The notes: generated from the letters alone by a model not told the origin. Positions 1 through 10,469 are shown, numbered from the stretch's first letter. The stretch is DNA of 64,000 bases from CAVUCE01 sp963739985 (GCA_963739985.1 CAVUCE010000003.1:77261-141260); one strand, 5' to 3'. Numbers and translations: made by a program.

Positions 1-2176
1 CCAAAAATGAAGTTTTTAATCGGTTTAGTTCTTCCGCATTTTCTTTTGCTTCAATTAATTCTTTCTCAGTTTTTTTACCGGAAGTTATATCTCGAAAGAT
101 ACTTAATAGCAGAGGTTGTTTTTCATTATATTCAATGTATGAATTTGTAACTGCCAGCCACATATTTTTTCCGTTCCACAGTATCATTTCTTTCTCAAAA
201 TATGGTTCAACTTCCCGTTTCGCAAAAAGTTTTTTAGCATTATCAATTACATGTGAATTAGGTTCATCTTTATATACTGCACTTAAGGGTTTCCCCTGTA
301 AACTGTCCTTATCAAGTTCTACCAATTTACAATATGCGTCGTTTACCATTATAATAATTCCGTCCTCATTCGTAAGTCTCATACCGTCTTTAGAATTTTC
401 CCACACAGATCTAAATCTAAGTTCCGACGATTTTAAAAGCTCTTCAGCTAACCTTCTATCAGTAATATTTTCATAAACGCCTAAAATTCCATACACATTG
501 TTATTATTATCTAAAAGAGGCAACTTTGAAGTATCTACCCAAATTTGTTTCCCGTCAGTTTGTCTCTGTGATTCTATAATATGTATTTTCGGCATTTTTG
601 TCGAAATCACTTCACGATCATCCCTAATGTAAGCCTCAGCTTCTTCTTCATCCCAGTGTATATCATAATCAGATTTACCTATAATCGATTTAGGATCTTC
701 CAACCCAACTGCTTGTGCAAAAGCTGAGTTACAACCTATGTATATACTATTGACATCCTTCCAAAAAATAAATTGCGGGATAGAATTTAATATAACCGAA
801 AGCATCGCTTCATTTTTTTGTAATGCTTCAACGGCCAATTTACGATCAGTGATATCTCTAATATTGCACTGAACATATTTATAATCGCCTGCTGAGTAAC
901 TTGACGAAACAAACTCAAAATTTGCATTTGTTTTATTAGCGCAGGTGAATTGGATATCATCAAAATATACTTTTTCGGAATTCACTAACTTGAGGAATGT
1001 ATCCTGATTAAAAATAGTCTTGTTTATGAAATTTAAATCGCGGAAATATCTGCCAACAATAAGATCTTTATCATAACCTAAATTCAATAGAAAAAAACGA
1101 TTTGCATCTACAACTTTTCCTGATTTAGCGTTCAATATTAAAATTCCATCATTCGCAGATTCAAATAATCTTCTAAATCTGACTTCAGAAGCCGCTAGTG
1201 ATTTTTTTGAAGCTCTTTCTTTAGTTTGATCTCTTAGGATCAACGAAGCACCAATAATTTCTCTATTATCATTTATTATTGGCGAACAGCTATAAGATAC
1301 CGGAATATGATTGTTTTTATTATCCAATACTAGTGATGGGTTTGAGTTTTCTACAATATTTCCGTGTTCTAGAACTTGCTGGATAGTATTGTTAACTTTA
1401 CTGATAGTATTATCAATCTTTAGCTCTATCAAATCGTCAATCATTTTACCTTTTGAATCAGATTCTTTGAATGTAATTAAAGATTCAGCAAGGGAATTCA
1501 TTTGCGTTATCCTTCCCGACGTGTCTGTTGTAATTACGGCATCGCTAATACTATAGAAAGTTGTTCGGAACATCTTTTCTCTGTTTTGCAACATCTTTAC
1601 AAAATTATGATTCTCTTCCTGGTCAAGCAGTATTTTTCCAATTATTACTGTTGCAATAGGATAAAAAACCATGACTGTCAGTGTTATTATTTTATAGACT
1701 CTTAAAATTTCTTCTGAAGGAAGTAATAATACTAACAGCATCATTACCGCGTGTACAATTAAACCAATCAAGTACAATCGCCATTTAGAAAGTACCTTAT
1801 CAAATGTTTTTAGACGAAGGTAATAAAAGATGAGACCTATTGAAAAGGAAGTGATAATCACCAGAGTGCCCATTAAGGTTCCGGGGCCGCCAATATGAAG
1901 TCTATATAAAATTGCTAATAGGGAAGCGATAGTTCCGGAAATGGGACCAAAGAATAAAGCGCAAAGACTAATAACAATCGATCTGCCATCAAAAATAAGT
2001 CCATTCTCAAAAACGAAAGGGTAAAGCATGCCAATTATTGCGGTGATACCGAATAATAATCCTTGAAATAATTTGCCACTCAATTTTGTGCGTTTAAATC
2101 TTGCATCAATAAAACCAGATAAAACGCTGAGGGCAACTAAAACTGCAAGGTTATAAATTAATCCAATGACGATCAT
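1..2176 (-). CDS. Multi-PAS sensor histidine kinase (partial, 3' end outside window)
   Basis: The gene reads leftward from an ATG at 2176 with an AAGGGG ribosome binding site, and stays open to base 1, so about 725 residues are visible and the C-terminus is missing. Residues 1-185 are hydrophobic with the 5TMR-LYT pattern (DGRSIVISLCALFFGPISG near residue 67), implying a membrane sensor. Four PAS domains follow at about residues 200-325, 333-445, 452-575 and 583-705. The last residues, NRLKTSFL, are the usual linker just before a HisKA dimerisation domain, so the kinase core should lie outside the window. The signal sensed is unknown. It lies next to the NO reductase gene on the same strand, but a terminator separates them, so a functional link is only a possibility. 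Confidence 0.9.
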   Translation of the reverse strand, partial: MIVIGLIYNLAVLVALSVLSGFIDARFKRTKLSGKLFQGLLFGITAIIGMLYPFVFENGLIFDGRSIVISLCALFFGPISGTIASLLAILYRLHIGGPGTLMGTLVIITSFSIGLIFYYLRLKTFDKVLSKWRLYLIGLIVHAVMMLLVLLLPSEEILRVYKIITLTVMVFYPIATVIIGKILLDQEENHNFVKMLQNREKMFRTTFYSISDAVITTDTSGRITQMNSLAESLITFKESDSKGKMIDDLIELKIDNTISKVNNTIQQVLEHGNIVENSNPSLVLDNKNNHIPVSYSCSPIINDNREIIGASLILRDQTKERASKKSLAASEVRFRRLFESANDGILILNAKSGKVVDANRFFLLNLGYDKDLIVGRYFRDLNFINKTIFNQDTFLKLVNSEKVYFDDIQFTCANKTNANFEFVSSSYSAGDYKYVQCNIRDITDRKLAVEALQKNEAMLSVILNSIPQFIFWKDVNSIYIGCNSAFAQAVGLEDPKSIIGKSDYDIHWDEEEAEAYIRDDREVISTKMPKIHIIESQRQTDGKQIWVDTSKLPLLDNNNNVYGILGVYENITDRRLAEELLKSSELRFRSVWENSKDGMRLTNEDGIIIMVNDAYCKLVELDKDSLQGKPLSAVYKDEPNSHVIDNAKKLFAKREVEPYFEKEMILWNGKNMWLAVTNSYIEYNEKQPLLLSIFRDITSGKKTEKELIEAKENAEELNRLKTSFL

Positions 2177-2324
2177 ATTCGCCCCTTAATTGGAAAGGAT
2201 GTATTACTTGATGTTATTTAGAAACAAGGACCCCAAAACTGTAATGCGCAACATTAGTTGTATAAGTAAAAAAGCAAGATTAGTAAAATCGCGATCAAAT
2301 CAAAATTGAAATTTTAAATAAAAA

Positions 2325-2349
2325 AAGGCTGCCAGATTAAAGCAGCCTT
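2325..2349 (-). terminator. Rho-independent terminator of the NO reductase gene
   Basis: An 8-bp perfect stem (AAGGCTGC with GCAGCCTT) with a 9-base loop is followed on the minus strand by a run of T. It lies about 35 bases past the norB stop and before the histidine kinase start. Confidence 0.85.
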
Positions 2350-2381
2350 ATATAGATCTTTAATAATAAAGATTAAATAGT

Positions 2382-4601
2382 CTAAGACTTTTTATTAAAG
2401 AACTTTAGAGATAAGCGAAATACAAATACGATAAGAATTAAAGCACCAAATGCAAAAATCGTATCACCGAAAGCTCTAGTCCAACGAATAGCTTGCATAG
2501 TAGGAGTTTGAAGAAACTCAGCACTTCTGGCATACCAATAGCCGTATTTAACTGAAGCCCAGGTTTGCATTAATCCGACCGGAAGCAAACTAAAAACTAC
2601 CATTGCGAATAAACCAAAATTTATTGCCCAGAATGATATTTTTAACGGTTTTTCATTCCATTCCAGATCCGGCCTAATTGCCCTTAAACTGAATAACATC
2701 AATCCTATTCCCAGCATTCCGTAAACACCAAATAATGCCGCATGCCCGTGGACAGGAGTTGTGTTCAATCCTTGCATATAATAAAGTGCAATTGGGGGAT
2801 TAATCATAAAACCAAAAAGCCCTGCACCGACCAAATTCCAGAACGCAACAGCAACAAAATAGTTGATCGGCCATTTATATTTTTTTACCCATTCTTTAGT
2901 TCTAGACATTCGAATATTTTCCCATGCTTCATATCCAACAAATAGGAGGGGTACAACCTCGAGTGCACTAAAAGCTGAACCAAGAGCAAGTACGAAAACT
3001 GGAGTGCCGGAAAAGTATAAGTGATGCAAAGTTCCAATTATTCCACCGGATAAAAAGATAGTCGCAGCTAAAATAGTAGCTTGTCCTGCAGTCTTAAGGC
3101 TTAATAGTTTTAATCTTGCAAATAGAAATGAAATTACAACAGTGGCAAATACTTCAAAGAAACCTTCCACCCAAAGATGAACAACCCACCATCTCCAATA
3201 TTCTGCGATTGCAAGATTTGTATGTTTGCCATACATCAGAGCTGAAGCATAAAAGGTAGCTATTGCTACAGAGGAAATAAGGAAGAGAGTTAGTATCGGT
3301 TTTTGTTCATCTTTTTTACTTAATGCCGGTTTAATGGAACGGTACATCAAAAACAGCCACAGAAACAACCCTATTAGCAACGCAATCTGGAAAAGTCTAC
3401 CTAGATCAATATATTCATAACCACTATGACCTAGTAAAAACCATAAATCTGAAGGGAGTAGGTTCATTACGCTTAGCCATTCCCCAATCATGGAACCGAG
3501 AACAACAACAACCAAAGCACCGAATAGGATATTAACTCCAAGTTTTTGACCTTTAGGTTCAACTCCGCTTACAGCAGGCCCAATATATAACCCTGCGGCA
3601 AGCCATGCAGTAGCGATCCAAAAAATTCCGAGCTGCAGGTGCCAGGTTCGTGTTACAGTGTACGGAAGAACTTGATCTAAGGGAATTCCGTAGAACTTGC
3701 TTCCTTCAACACCATAGTGAGCAGTGATAACTCCCATGATTATTTGTAATAGAAATAATCCTGAAACTACCCAAAAATATTTTACAACTGCTAATTGTGA
3801 AGGAGTTGCTTTTGATTTTAATAAAGGATCGTCAGCAGGAATCTCGTCGAATTCTTCTTCCTTTTTTCTTCCTGCATAGAACCAAGCCATTCCACCAATT
3901 CCGGCAAGAAGAAGTAAAATACTTACTCCTGTCCAAATAATAGAGGCACTAGTTGGTTTGTTACCAACTAATTCTTCGTGCGGCCAATTGCTAGTATAAG
4001 TTATGTCATCATTTGGTCTATTTGTAGAAGCTGCCCAAGATGTCCAGAAAAAGAAAGCAGACAATTTATGAACCCTTGCGGAATCAGTCAGACTATTTTT
4101 TCTAATTGCATAATCTGTATTTCCATTTAAAAAAACATCGCAATAATGAATAACATTACTTTGAATAGCTTCGGCTCTAACACTATCGATAGTTATAACA
4201 CCATTATTTTTATTATAACTGTTTGTTCTATAATTTTGCTTAAGCTTAGCTTTTAAAAATGCCTGGTTCTCAACACTTAGCTTTTTATATTTTATCTTAA
4301 AAGATGATTCGGCCCATTTATTTAATACGAAAGTTGCTTCACGATGAAGCCAATCAGCAGTCCAGTCCGGTGCTACATAACTTCCGTGTCCCCATACTGA
4401 GCCGACTTCCATACCGCCCATTTCTTGCCAAATATTTTGACCTTTTTCTATATCTTCTTTTGAAAAAACCACATTGCCGTTTGAAGAAATTACTTTGTCC
4501 GGTATAGGCGGTGCTTGTTGATATATCTTACTGCCAACCCAGCCGAGCACCGCAAACGATATTACAATTACCAATATGAACGGTATCCAATATTTTTTCA
4601 T
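2382..4601 (-). CDS. norB: Quinol-dependent nitric oxide reductase (qNOR, NorZ-type)
   Basis: This 739-residue integral membrane protein reduces 2 NO to N2O with electrons from quinol. The N-terminal extension (residues about 1-230, with KGQNIWQEMGGMEVGSVWGH and the following TADW segment) is the cytochrome-c-like domain without haem ligands that marks the single-subunit quinol type, and about a dozen membrane helices of the haem-copper oxidase fold follow. Histidines expected for haem b, b3 and FeB are visible in HLQLGIFWIATAW, EYWRWWVVHLWVEGFFE, LHHLYF and HGHAALFGVYG. Length matches the family. The ATG has an AAGGA site. No norC or norQ/D neighbours are seen, as usual for qNOR. Expression is probably anaerobic or NO-induced through the palindrome at 4713. 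A detoxifying role is as likely as full denitrification. Confidence 0.95.
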   Translation of the reverse strand: MKKYWIPFILVIVISFAVLGWVGSKIYQQAPPIPDKVISSNGNVVFSKEDIEKGQNIWQEMGGMEVGSVWGHGSYVAPDWTADWLHREATFVLNKWAESSFKIKYKKLSVENQAFLKAKLKQNYRTNSYNKNNGVITIDSVRAEAIQSNVIHYCDVFLNGNTDYAIRKNSLTDSARVHKLSAFFFWTSWAASTNRPNDDITYTSNWPHEELVGNKPTSASIIWTGVSILLLLAGIGGMAWFYAGRKKEEEFDEIPADDPLLKSKATPSQLAVVKYFWVVSGLFLLQIIMGVITAHYGVEGSKFYGIPLDQVLPYTVTRTWHLQLGIFWIATAWLAAGLYIGPAVSGVEPKGQKLGVNILFGALVVVVLGSMIGEWLSVMNLLPSDLWFLLGHSGYEYIDLGRLFQIALLIGLFLWLFLMYRSIKPALSKKDEQKPILTLFLISSVAIATFYASALMYGKHTNLAIAEYWRWWVVHLWVEGFFEVFATVVISFLFARLKLLSLKTAGQATILAATIFLSGGIIGTLHHLYFSGTPVFVLALGSAFSALEVVPLLFVGYEAWENIRMSRTKEWVKKYKWPINYFVAVAFWNLVGAGLFGFMINPPIALYYMQGLNTTPVHGHAALFGVYGMLGIGLMLFSLRAIRPDLEWNEKPLKISFWAINFGLFAMVVFSLLPVGLMQTWASVKYGYWYARSAEFLQTPTMQAIRWTRAFGDTIFAFGALILIVFVFRLSLKFFNKKS

Positions 4602-4712
4602 TAGTTATCCTTATTAATTATTTGGAGGAATTTAAATCTGCTTATTTTGAATAAGCTCCCTGTTTAATTATAAATTCCTACGAAAAATATGGGGTAGTGG
4701 TAATGTGGAACC

Positions 4713-4726
4713 TTGACTTAAGTCAA
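4713..4726. promoter_or_regulatory. FNR/DNR-type palindromic operator upstream of norB
   Basis: The 14-base perfect palindrome TTGACTTAAGTCAA fits the CRP/FNR-family pattern (consensus TTGAT-N4-ATCAA). Its centre is about 118 bases before the norB start. If it activates from -41.5, transcription would begin near 4678 and leave a leader of about 77 bases. This is an inference from position and symmetry. Confidence 0.6.
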
Positions 4727-5122
4727 AAAAGGATAGAATTGTCCGATTAAAATGTATTAGATAATGTGTTTTAGTCTAAATTCAGAAATTAAAATTATCA
4801 GAAACATTTCGGGGAACTACATGATTGCGCATTAGCCAAAGTATTACTGGGGAAAATACTATAATTGTAATCTTCAATAACGGCAAGTAGGATAAAATGC
4901 ATTTCTCAAATATATATTGCTAATTATTAGTTTTAGCAATAATTTATATTATATATTAATTACATTCTCAGTAATGTATTTAATATTGAGTAATAGGGGA
5001 AAATCATAATTGTCAAAGAATAATATATATCAGCAATAAAATAATATTCAAAAAATATTTTCCTACGAATTACTCCGATCTATTTAATTAAAGAATATCA
5101 ATTTCACGTATTTATTAGAAAA
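4727..5122. other. Divergent intergenic region between norB and the CotH-like gene
   Basis: AT-rich sequence of about 400 bases apart from the palindrome just before it. No ORF, RNA gene or clear repeat was recognised. The promoter of the CotH-like gene presumably lies in its right part. Confidence 0.4.
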
Positions 5123-7009
5123 ATGAAAAATTTAATTTTGCTACTCTTTATAACAATTTCGTTCTACACAAATGCACAAGTGCAATTGGATTCTACTAAT
5201 TTGCCTATCATTATTATTAATACAAAAGGTCTTGAAATACCAGACGAACCAAAAATAGAAGCCGAAATGAAAATTATAGACAATGGAGATGGAGAATTAA
5301 ATCATATTACCGACTCAGTATATGCATATGATGATAAGATTGGAATTGAGATACGCGGCAGCAGTTCTCAGATGTTTCCTAAAAAATCTTACGGATTTGA
5401 AACGCGCGATTCAGCGGGGGAGAATAATGATGTTGCTTTACTCGGACTGCCAAAAGAAAATGATTGGGTGCTTTATGCACCTTATTCTGATAAGACACTT
5501 TTAAGAAATGTGCTTGTATATAAACTTGCAAATGAACTAGGTGTTTATGCTTCCCGTTCAAAGTTTTGCGAAGTGATTCTGAATGGAAAGTATATCGGCG
5601 TTTATGTGCTTTTAGAGAAAATTAAAAGAAATAAGAATAGAGTTAACATAAAAAAACTTGAGCCGGAAGATAACGCAGATGATGCACTTACAGGAGGTTA
5701 TATTGTCCAGATCGATAGAGTCGATAACACCAAAGCAGGTTGGTATTCCCCATATAAACCAAGAGCTAATAATAGTGCTAAAGTATGGTATGTTATTGAA
5801 TATCCAAAAACAGGAGACCTGATACCTGAACAAGAAAATTACATTAAGACATATGTTACCAACTTCGAAGCGGTTATGAATCGTGCTGACTATAATAATC
5901 CTTTTACAGGATATTATGATTTAATAAACATTAATACTTTTATTGATTTTTATTTAATCAACGAATTTAGCAAAAATGTTGATGCCTATAGGCTCAGCAC
6001 TTTTATGTATAAAGACCGCGACAGTAAGGATGGTAAACTATGTTTAGGACCGGTTTGGGATTTTAATTTGGCTTTTGGAAACGGTGACTATGATTTTGCA
6101 TACCTGAGTTCCGGATGGGAAGCTTATGTAAACAATAATAGTGATTTACTTTCACCTTTCTGGGTAGCTAAATTAATTAGTGACCCATTATTCTTAAATA
6201 ATTTTAAAGCACGCTGGAACGAATTAAAGAATACGGTTTTTAATTACGATAGTATTTCAAACTATATTGATACCCAAACTATTCTAATTGAAAATGCAAG
6301 AGAAAGAAACTTTCAAACTTGGCCTGTTATCGGTACATATGTTTGGCCTAATTATTATATCGGTAATTCTTATAAAGATGAAATTGATTATCTCAAAAAT
6401 TTTATAAAAGATAGAACATCGTGGATAAACAGCATGCTCGATTCTAATTTTGGAGTTATAAAATGGAAAAATCCGATTTTAGAAAAAGTATCAAATGAAG
6501 TAAAACTACCTTTAAACTCGTTTATAGATAGCCTATATAATATCGATTCAGTTGCATTCCTTTCAGAAGATGGCAAACTAAATCTTAGTTTGGTTGATGA
6601 CTCACTTATAATAAAAGTTGTTAACTCAGGAAATTATAATTTCAGAGGTGCAGGATACATTAATGGTAAAATTGTTTCACTTTCTCCTTTGTATAATATT
6701 AATACTGAAATAACATCAGTAAGTTCTGGAGATGATTACTACCCCAAGAAATTTAACCTTGAGCAAAATTATCCAAATCCATTTAATCCGATTACAATAA
6801 TAAGATATTCACTTCCGGAAAGAAGCTATGTAAGCTTACAAATATTTGATTTATTAGGAAGAGAAGTTACAACCTTGATTCAGGGAGAGAAATCTCCGGG
6901 AAATTATGAAATAGAATTTAATTCATTTGGTTTATCGAGTGGAGTATATTTTTATAAGTTAACTACAGATAATTATTTATCGATTAAAAAGATGATTGTT
7001 ATTAAATAG
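5123..7009 (+). CDS. Secreted CotH-family kinase-like protein with T9SS sorting tail
   Basis: A signal peptide (residues 1-18, ending TNAQ) precedes a CotH domain at about residues 25-440. The motifs EIRGSSSQMFPKKSYGFE, LPKENDWVLYAPYSDKTLLRN, KYIGVYVLLEKIKR, GGYIVQIDR and GPVWDFNLAFGN match the CotH fold of atypical kinases that phosphorylate secreted proteins. The last 85 residues (FNLEQNYPNPFNP to the terminal IKK..IVIK) are the type IX secretion sorting tail, so the protein is expected on the cell surface or outside. Substrate unknown. The 628-residue length fits domain plus tail. It begins the left cluster of surface proteins and is followed by a lipoprotein gene on the same strand. Confidence 0.88.
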   Translation: MKNLILLLFITISFYTNAQVQLDSTNLPIIIINTKGLEIPDEPKIEAEMKIIDNGDGELNHITDSVYAYDDKIGIEIRGSSSQMFPKKSYGFETRDSAGENNDVALLGLPKENDWVLYAPYSDKTLLRNVLVYKLANELGVYASRSKFCEVILNGKYIGVYVLLEKIKRNKNRVNIKKLEPEDNADDALTGGYIVQIDRVDNTKAGWYSPYKPRANNSAKVWYVIEYPKTGDLIPEQENYIKTYVTNFEAVMNRADYNNPFTGYYDLININTFIDFYLINEFSKNVDAYRLSTFMYKDRDSKDGKLCLGPVWDFNLAFGNGDYDFAYLSSGWEAYVNNNSDLLSPFWVAKLISDPLFLNNFKARWNELKNTVFNYDSISNYIDTQTILIENARERNFQTWPVIGTYVWPNYYIGNSYKDEIDYLKNFIKDRTSWINSMLDSNFGVIKWKNPILEKVSNEVKLPLNSFIDSLYNIDSVAFLSEDGKLNLSLVDDSLIIKVVNSGNYNFRGAGYINGKIVSLSPLYNINTEITSVSSGDDYYPKKFNLEQNYPNPFNPITIIRYSLPERSYVSLQIFDLLGREVTTLIQGEKSPGNYEIEFNSFGLSSGVYFYKLTTDNYLSIKKMIVIK

Positions 7010-7150
7010 TGTCATATGAACAAATAATGGTTATATACTTTTTTATTCGAGCTTTATATGATTAAATTATATTGAGTTTCTAGAAGATTAATCATAATTC
7101 AAAATCATTCTTTTATAGAACCGAATTGTTTAAAACTTTTAAACTAACAT

Positions 7151-7660
7151 ATGCTGCAAAAATACTTTACTTACATAACATTATTTTTCTTTATCATTAC
7201 AGTTTATACAGGCTGCAATAATAGAAGAGAACAAAAAAACATTCAACAGGAGAAACCTCAGCAGGAAAAAGTGATTTCTCAAAAAAGTTTCATCGGATAT
7301 ATTGAGTCTTCATTTACAAAAGATGGAAGTGATTTTATAGCTGTAGATACAGTTGAATGGTTAACTATCGAGCATGGTAAAGAATTATCCGGTGGTGAGC
7401 AAGAAATGCCTAGCGGGTACAGTATCAAGAATACCGTAAAAGATTCGATTACTTTGATGGTTCCCGATACCGCGAAAATTATTATGCAAACTTTTTCACA
7501 TAATAGTTCGGGGAATTATAATTTTAACGAAAAAATAACTGTACGGAAGTTTTTTGCTATTCTAGGAAATAAAGAATTTGAAAGATTTAAACATAAACTC
7601 TATCAATTTAAAGTATTGAATAATGTAATTATATCAATACAAGAAAAATACACTCCGTAA
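7151..7660 (+). CDS. Small lipoprotein, function unknown
   Basis: The 169-residue product has a hydrophobic N-terminus ending TGC (Cys at residue 22), a plausible lipobox, then a polar Glu/Gln/Lys-rich linker (residues 25-43) and a globular part of about 125 residues. No family was recognised. It lies between two genes for T9SS-tailed surface proteins on the same strand, with 141 and 81 bases between, so a shared envelope role is possible but unproven. Confidence 0.6.
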   Translation: MLQKYFTYITLFFFIITVYTGCNNRREQKNIQQEKPQQEKVISQKSFIGYIESSFTKDGSDFIAVDTVEWLTIEHGKELSGGEQEMPSGYSIKNTVKDSITLMVPDTAKIIMQTFSHNSSGNYNFNEKITVRKFFAILGNKEFERFKHKLYQFKVLNNVIISIQEKYTP

Positions 7661-7741
7661 CTACAACTGAATGGCTGCTAAATAAATAAAAACGGTAGTT
7701 TAAATAACTTTTGTAGTAGTTGAGTGTTTTAGGAAAAATAA

Positions 7742-10450
7742 ATGAGAAGTACATTACTGTTATTTTTAAGCTTTATAATGATTAATGTTTCATTTGGACA
7801 AGCGGTTTTTACTAAACTACTTGAGAAAAAATACTCTGATTTACCTATACATATCAGGATTGAAAATTCCGGTATATATGGAATATCTTCATTTGATGTC
7901 GAAGAGAATAATATATGGATTCAAGATTTTGATACTCATGAGATCCACCAGATAGCCGGCAATCAATTACAAAAAATTTCGAATAAAATTGAGATTGCTA
8001 GTGATTTCATCGGTGGAAATGAACAGCAAAGCAAGTATATCCAAAATTATTATTCTGCAAAAGGAGATAATTTTACAATAAAGAAAACATTTCTACTTAA
8101 CACGGAAAAATTATTTGTAGACAACGGGGGAGTTTTAACCGATGCGGAAAATGATAAAATCGTTGTTAGTTTAAAGAGTAAAACAGAACTTAATATTTTG
8201 TACAGTCTTTCAAGTTTCAGTAAGAGTTTTAACATCAACCAATTTTCGAATCTGGCTTATGCAGATTTAATCGGAATTGATGGTAGCGGAAATTCTTTCG
8301 TGTTAACCGAATCATATATAAATGAAATACCTTTAAAAGTAAAAAAAGAAATTTATACTTTATCTCCGGATGGAAGAATATTATCAATTTTAGAAGTGCC
8401 GTCTATTGATTATTTATATTTGGTAAAAGAATTTGAAATTGATTCACAAGGTAATTTATATCAACTATTAACCGATAAGGAAAAAATAACTATTGTTAAA
8501 TGGAGCGGGCTTACAAATTATTCATCAACTAAAATATCTTATCCATCAGAATATAACTATGAGTTAAATTATAATAACATTGTTCCGGAAAAAGAGGCAA
8601 AGTTATCCTTGAAAAAAGTGAATTCTGTGCAATCGACGAGCAGAACAAATGCTATAAGGATTGGAGAAAGTTATGCTCTATACAAATATTATTGTTCGGC
8701 AAAAAATCTTTCGCCGTCGGATGTAAAAGGTCCTGACGGAGATATTGTTAGAACGCCAAGTTGGCTGATTCCCGGTGAAAACGCAAGAGTTCCTTATATG
8801 TGGGGTGGATTCAGTTCGCTAACACAGTTTAAGTCCGGTTTACAAAATGGAAAATATGCCGGTGATATAAATACCGCGGGAGTTTCGGGTTATTCTGTTG
8901 GTGTTGATTGTTCCGGTTTTGTAAGCCGCTGTTGGCAGCTAAGTTATCATTCTTCTACAAGTGATATGCCTTCTATAACAACACAATATGCCAGTTGGGA
9001 CGATCTTAAACCAGGTGATGCAATCCATAAGGTTGGACATGTTAGGCTGTTTGTTGAAAAAACTTCAAACGGAGCTTTGAGAGTTGTAGAAGCATCCGCA
9101 CGTGATTGGGATGTTTCATATTGGACTTATAAACCGTCAGATTTGACTGCGTACACGCCGCGTTATTATAAAGGTATTGTTAGTGATTATTCGTTTAACC
9201 AGCCTGAGTTAGAAAGTGTAACAAATAAGGGAAATAATGAACTTCAAATATCATGGAAGTGTGATACAACAAATGTTTTTGGTTATAGATTATACAAATC
9301 GACCGATGGTATTAAATGGGATTTATTTAAAGATGAATCGGAATTAAAAATTTGCAATACGAATGTATCTTCTAATGGTGAACAAGTTTATTTTCGTGTA
9401 GCTAGTGTGTTGGATAATCCACCTTCATATACTGAAAGTAATTGGTCTAATGTGCTGGGAAGCGGAAAATTTGTTAACAGCAAAAAGGTTTTAATTGTAG
9501 ATGGTTTTACTAGAAAAAGTGGTGATTGGAGAGGGGTTAGTAATACTTTTTCATCAAGGTACGGGCAAGTATTAAATGCTTCAAGTATAAGTTTTGAATC
9601 TGTCATGAATTCACAAGTAATTAATTCTCAGGTTGATTTAAATAACTACGACGCTGTCTATTGGATACTTGGAGATGAAAGTACGGTAGATGAAACGTTT
9701 AGTATCACAGAGCAGGAAATAGTTGCCAGATATCTTGAAAACGGCGGGAAATTATTTGTTTCCGGTAGTGAGATCGGCTGGGATTTGGATTATAAGGGAA
9801 GTGCCTCCGACAAGGAATTCTACCATAATTATTTGAAAGCAAGTTATGTCGCTGATGATGCCGGTTCGAATTCTGTAAAGGGAATAAACGGTGGTACTTT
9901 TAACGGCTCTGATTTTTATATTGCTCAAACTTATGAGGTTAATTATCCTGATGTTATAGATGCTTACGATGGAAGCACCTTGTGTATGGATTATGCCAAC
10001 GGAAAAGGTGCAGGTATAGAATACACCGGTCTATTCGGAAATTCTTTAGTCAATGGTAAGCTGATAAATCTCGGTTTCCCTTTGGAAAGTACTGCAAATG
10101 ATTCAGCTTTTGGTTATGTATTGAGTAATTCGCTCAGTTATTTCTTTCCGGGAATTACATCCATTAAAGATCAAACGGTTACAGTTGATCAATTTGGTCT
10201 ATCACAAAATTATCCTAATCCATTTAATCCGATAACTGTTATTGAATTCTATTTGCCGGAGGGTTCGCATGTAAGTCTAAAAATTTATAATTCTCTTGGA
10301 GAGGAAGTCTCCACATTGATCGATAAAATGGAAAACTCGGGTAAACACAATATTAGGTTTAACGGAAACAATTTATCCAGCGGAATATATTTTTATAGAC
10401 TCACTGCCGGCAAATATAATTCAATTAAGAAAATGATTTTGCTTAAATAA
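7742..10450 (+). CDS. Secreted NlpC/P60-like cysteine peptidase with FN3, GATase-like domain and T9SS tail
   Basis: The 902-residue protein starts with a signal peptide (ends SFGQ) and an N-terminal region of about 290 residues with weak propeller-like character. Residues about 340-475 form an NlpC/P60-type domain: VPYMWGG, the nucleophile in GVDCSGFVSRCW (Cys near 389) and the His in KVGHVRLFVEK. A fibronectin type III domain follows (about 485-580), then a segment like the class I glutamine-amidotransferase fold (KVLIVDGFTRKSGDW onward, about 590-790) that other surface proteins carry next to amidase domains. A T9SS tail occupies the last 85 residues. A role in cutting peptidoglycan or peptide bridges outside the cell is likely; the substrate is unknown. 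Confidence 0.82.
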   Translation: MRSTLLLFLSFIMINVSFGQAVFTKLLEKKYSDLPIHIRIENSGIYGISSFDVEENNIWIQDFDTHEIHQIAGNQLQKISNKIEIASDFIGGNEQQSKYIQNYYSAKGDNFTIKKTFLLNTEKLFVDNGGVLTDAENDKIVVSLKSKTELNILYSLSSFSKSFNINQFSNLAYADLIGIDGSGNSFVLTESYINEIPLKVKKEIYTLSPDGRILSILEVPSIDYLYLVKEFEIDSQGNLYQLLTDKEKITIVKWSGLTNYSSTKISYPSEYNYELNYNNIVPEKEAKLSLKKVNSVQSTSRTNAIRIGESYALYKYYCSAKNLSPSDVKGPDGDIVRTPSWLIPGENARVPYMWGGFSSLTQFKSGLQNGKYAGDINTAGVSGYSVGVDCSGFVSRCWQLSYHSSTSDMPSITTQYASWDDLKPGDAIHKVGHVRLFVEKTSNGALRVVEASARDWDVSYWTYKPSDLTAYTPRYYKGIVSDYSFNQPELESVTNKGNNELQISWKCDTTNVFGYRLYKSTDGIKWDLFKDESELKICNTNVSSNGEQVYFRVASVLDNPPSYTESNWSNVLGSGKFVNSKKVLIVDGFTRKSGDWRGVSNTFSSRYGQVLNASSISFESVMNSQVINSQVDLNNYDAVYWILGDESTVDETFSITEQEIVARYLENGGKLFVSGSEIGWDLDYKGSASDKEFYHNYLKASYVADDAGSNSVKGINGGTFNGSDFYIAQTYEVNYPDVIDAYDGSTLCMDYANGKGAGIEYTGLFGNSLVNGKLINLGFPLESTANDSAFGYVLSNSLSYFFPGITSIKDQTVTVDQFGLSQNYPNPFNPITVIEFYLPEGSHVSLKIYNSLGEEVSTLIDKMENSGKHNIRFNGNNLSSGIYFYRLTAGKYNSIKKMILLK

Positions 10451-10469
10451 TATTTTAATAACGTCAGAA

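Noticed and set aside
135..1705. Several plus-strand frames at the left end
   Set aside because: They run opposite to the well-supported PAS/histidine kinase frame and have no domain resemblance.
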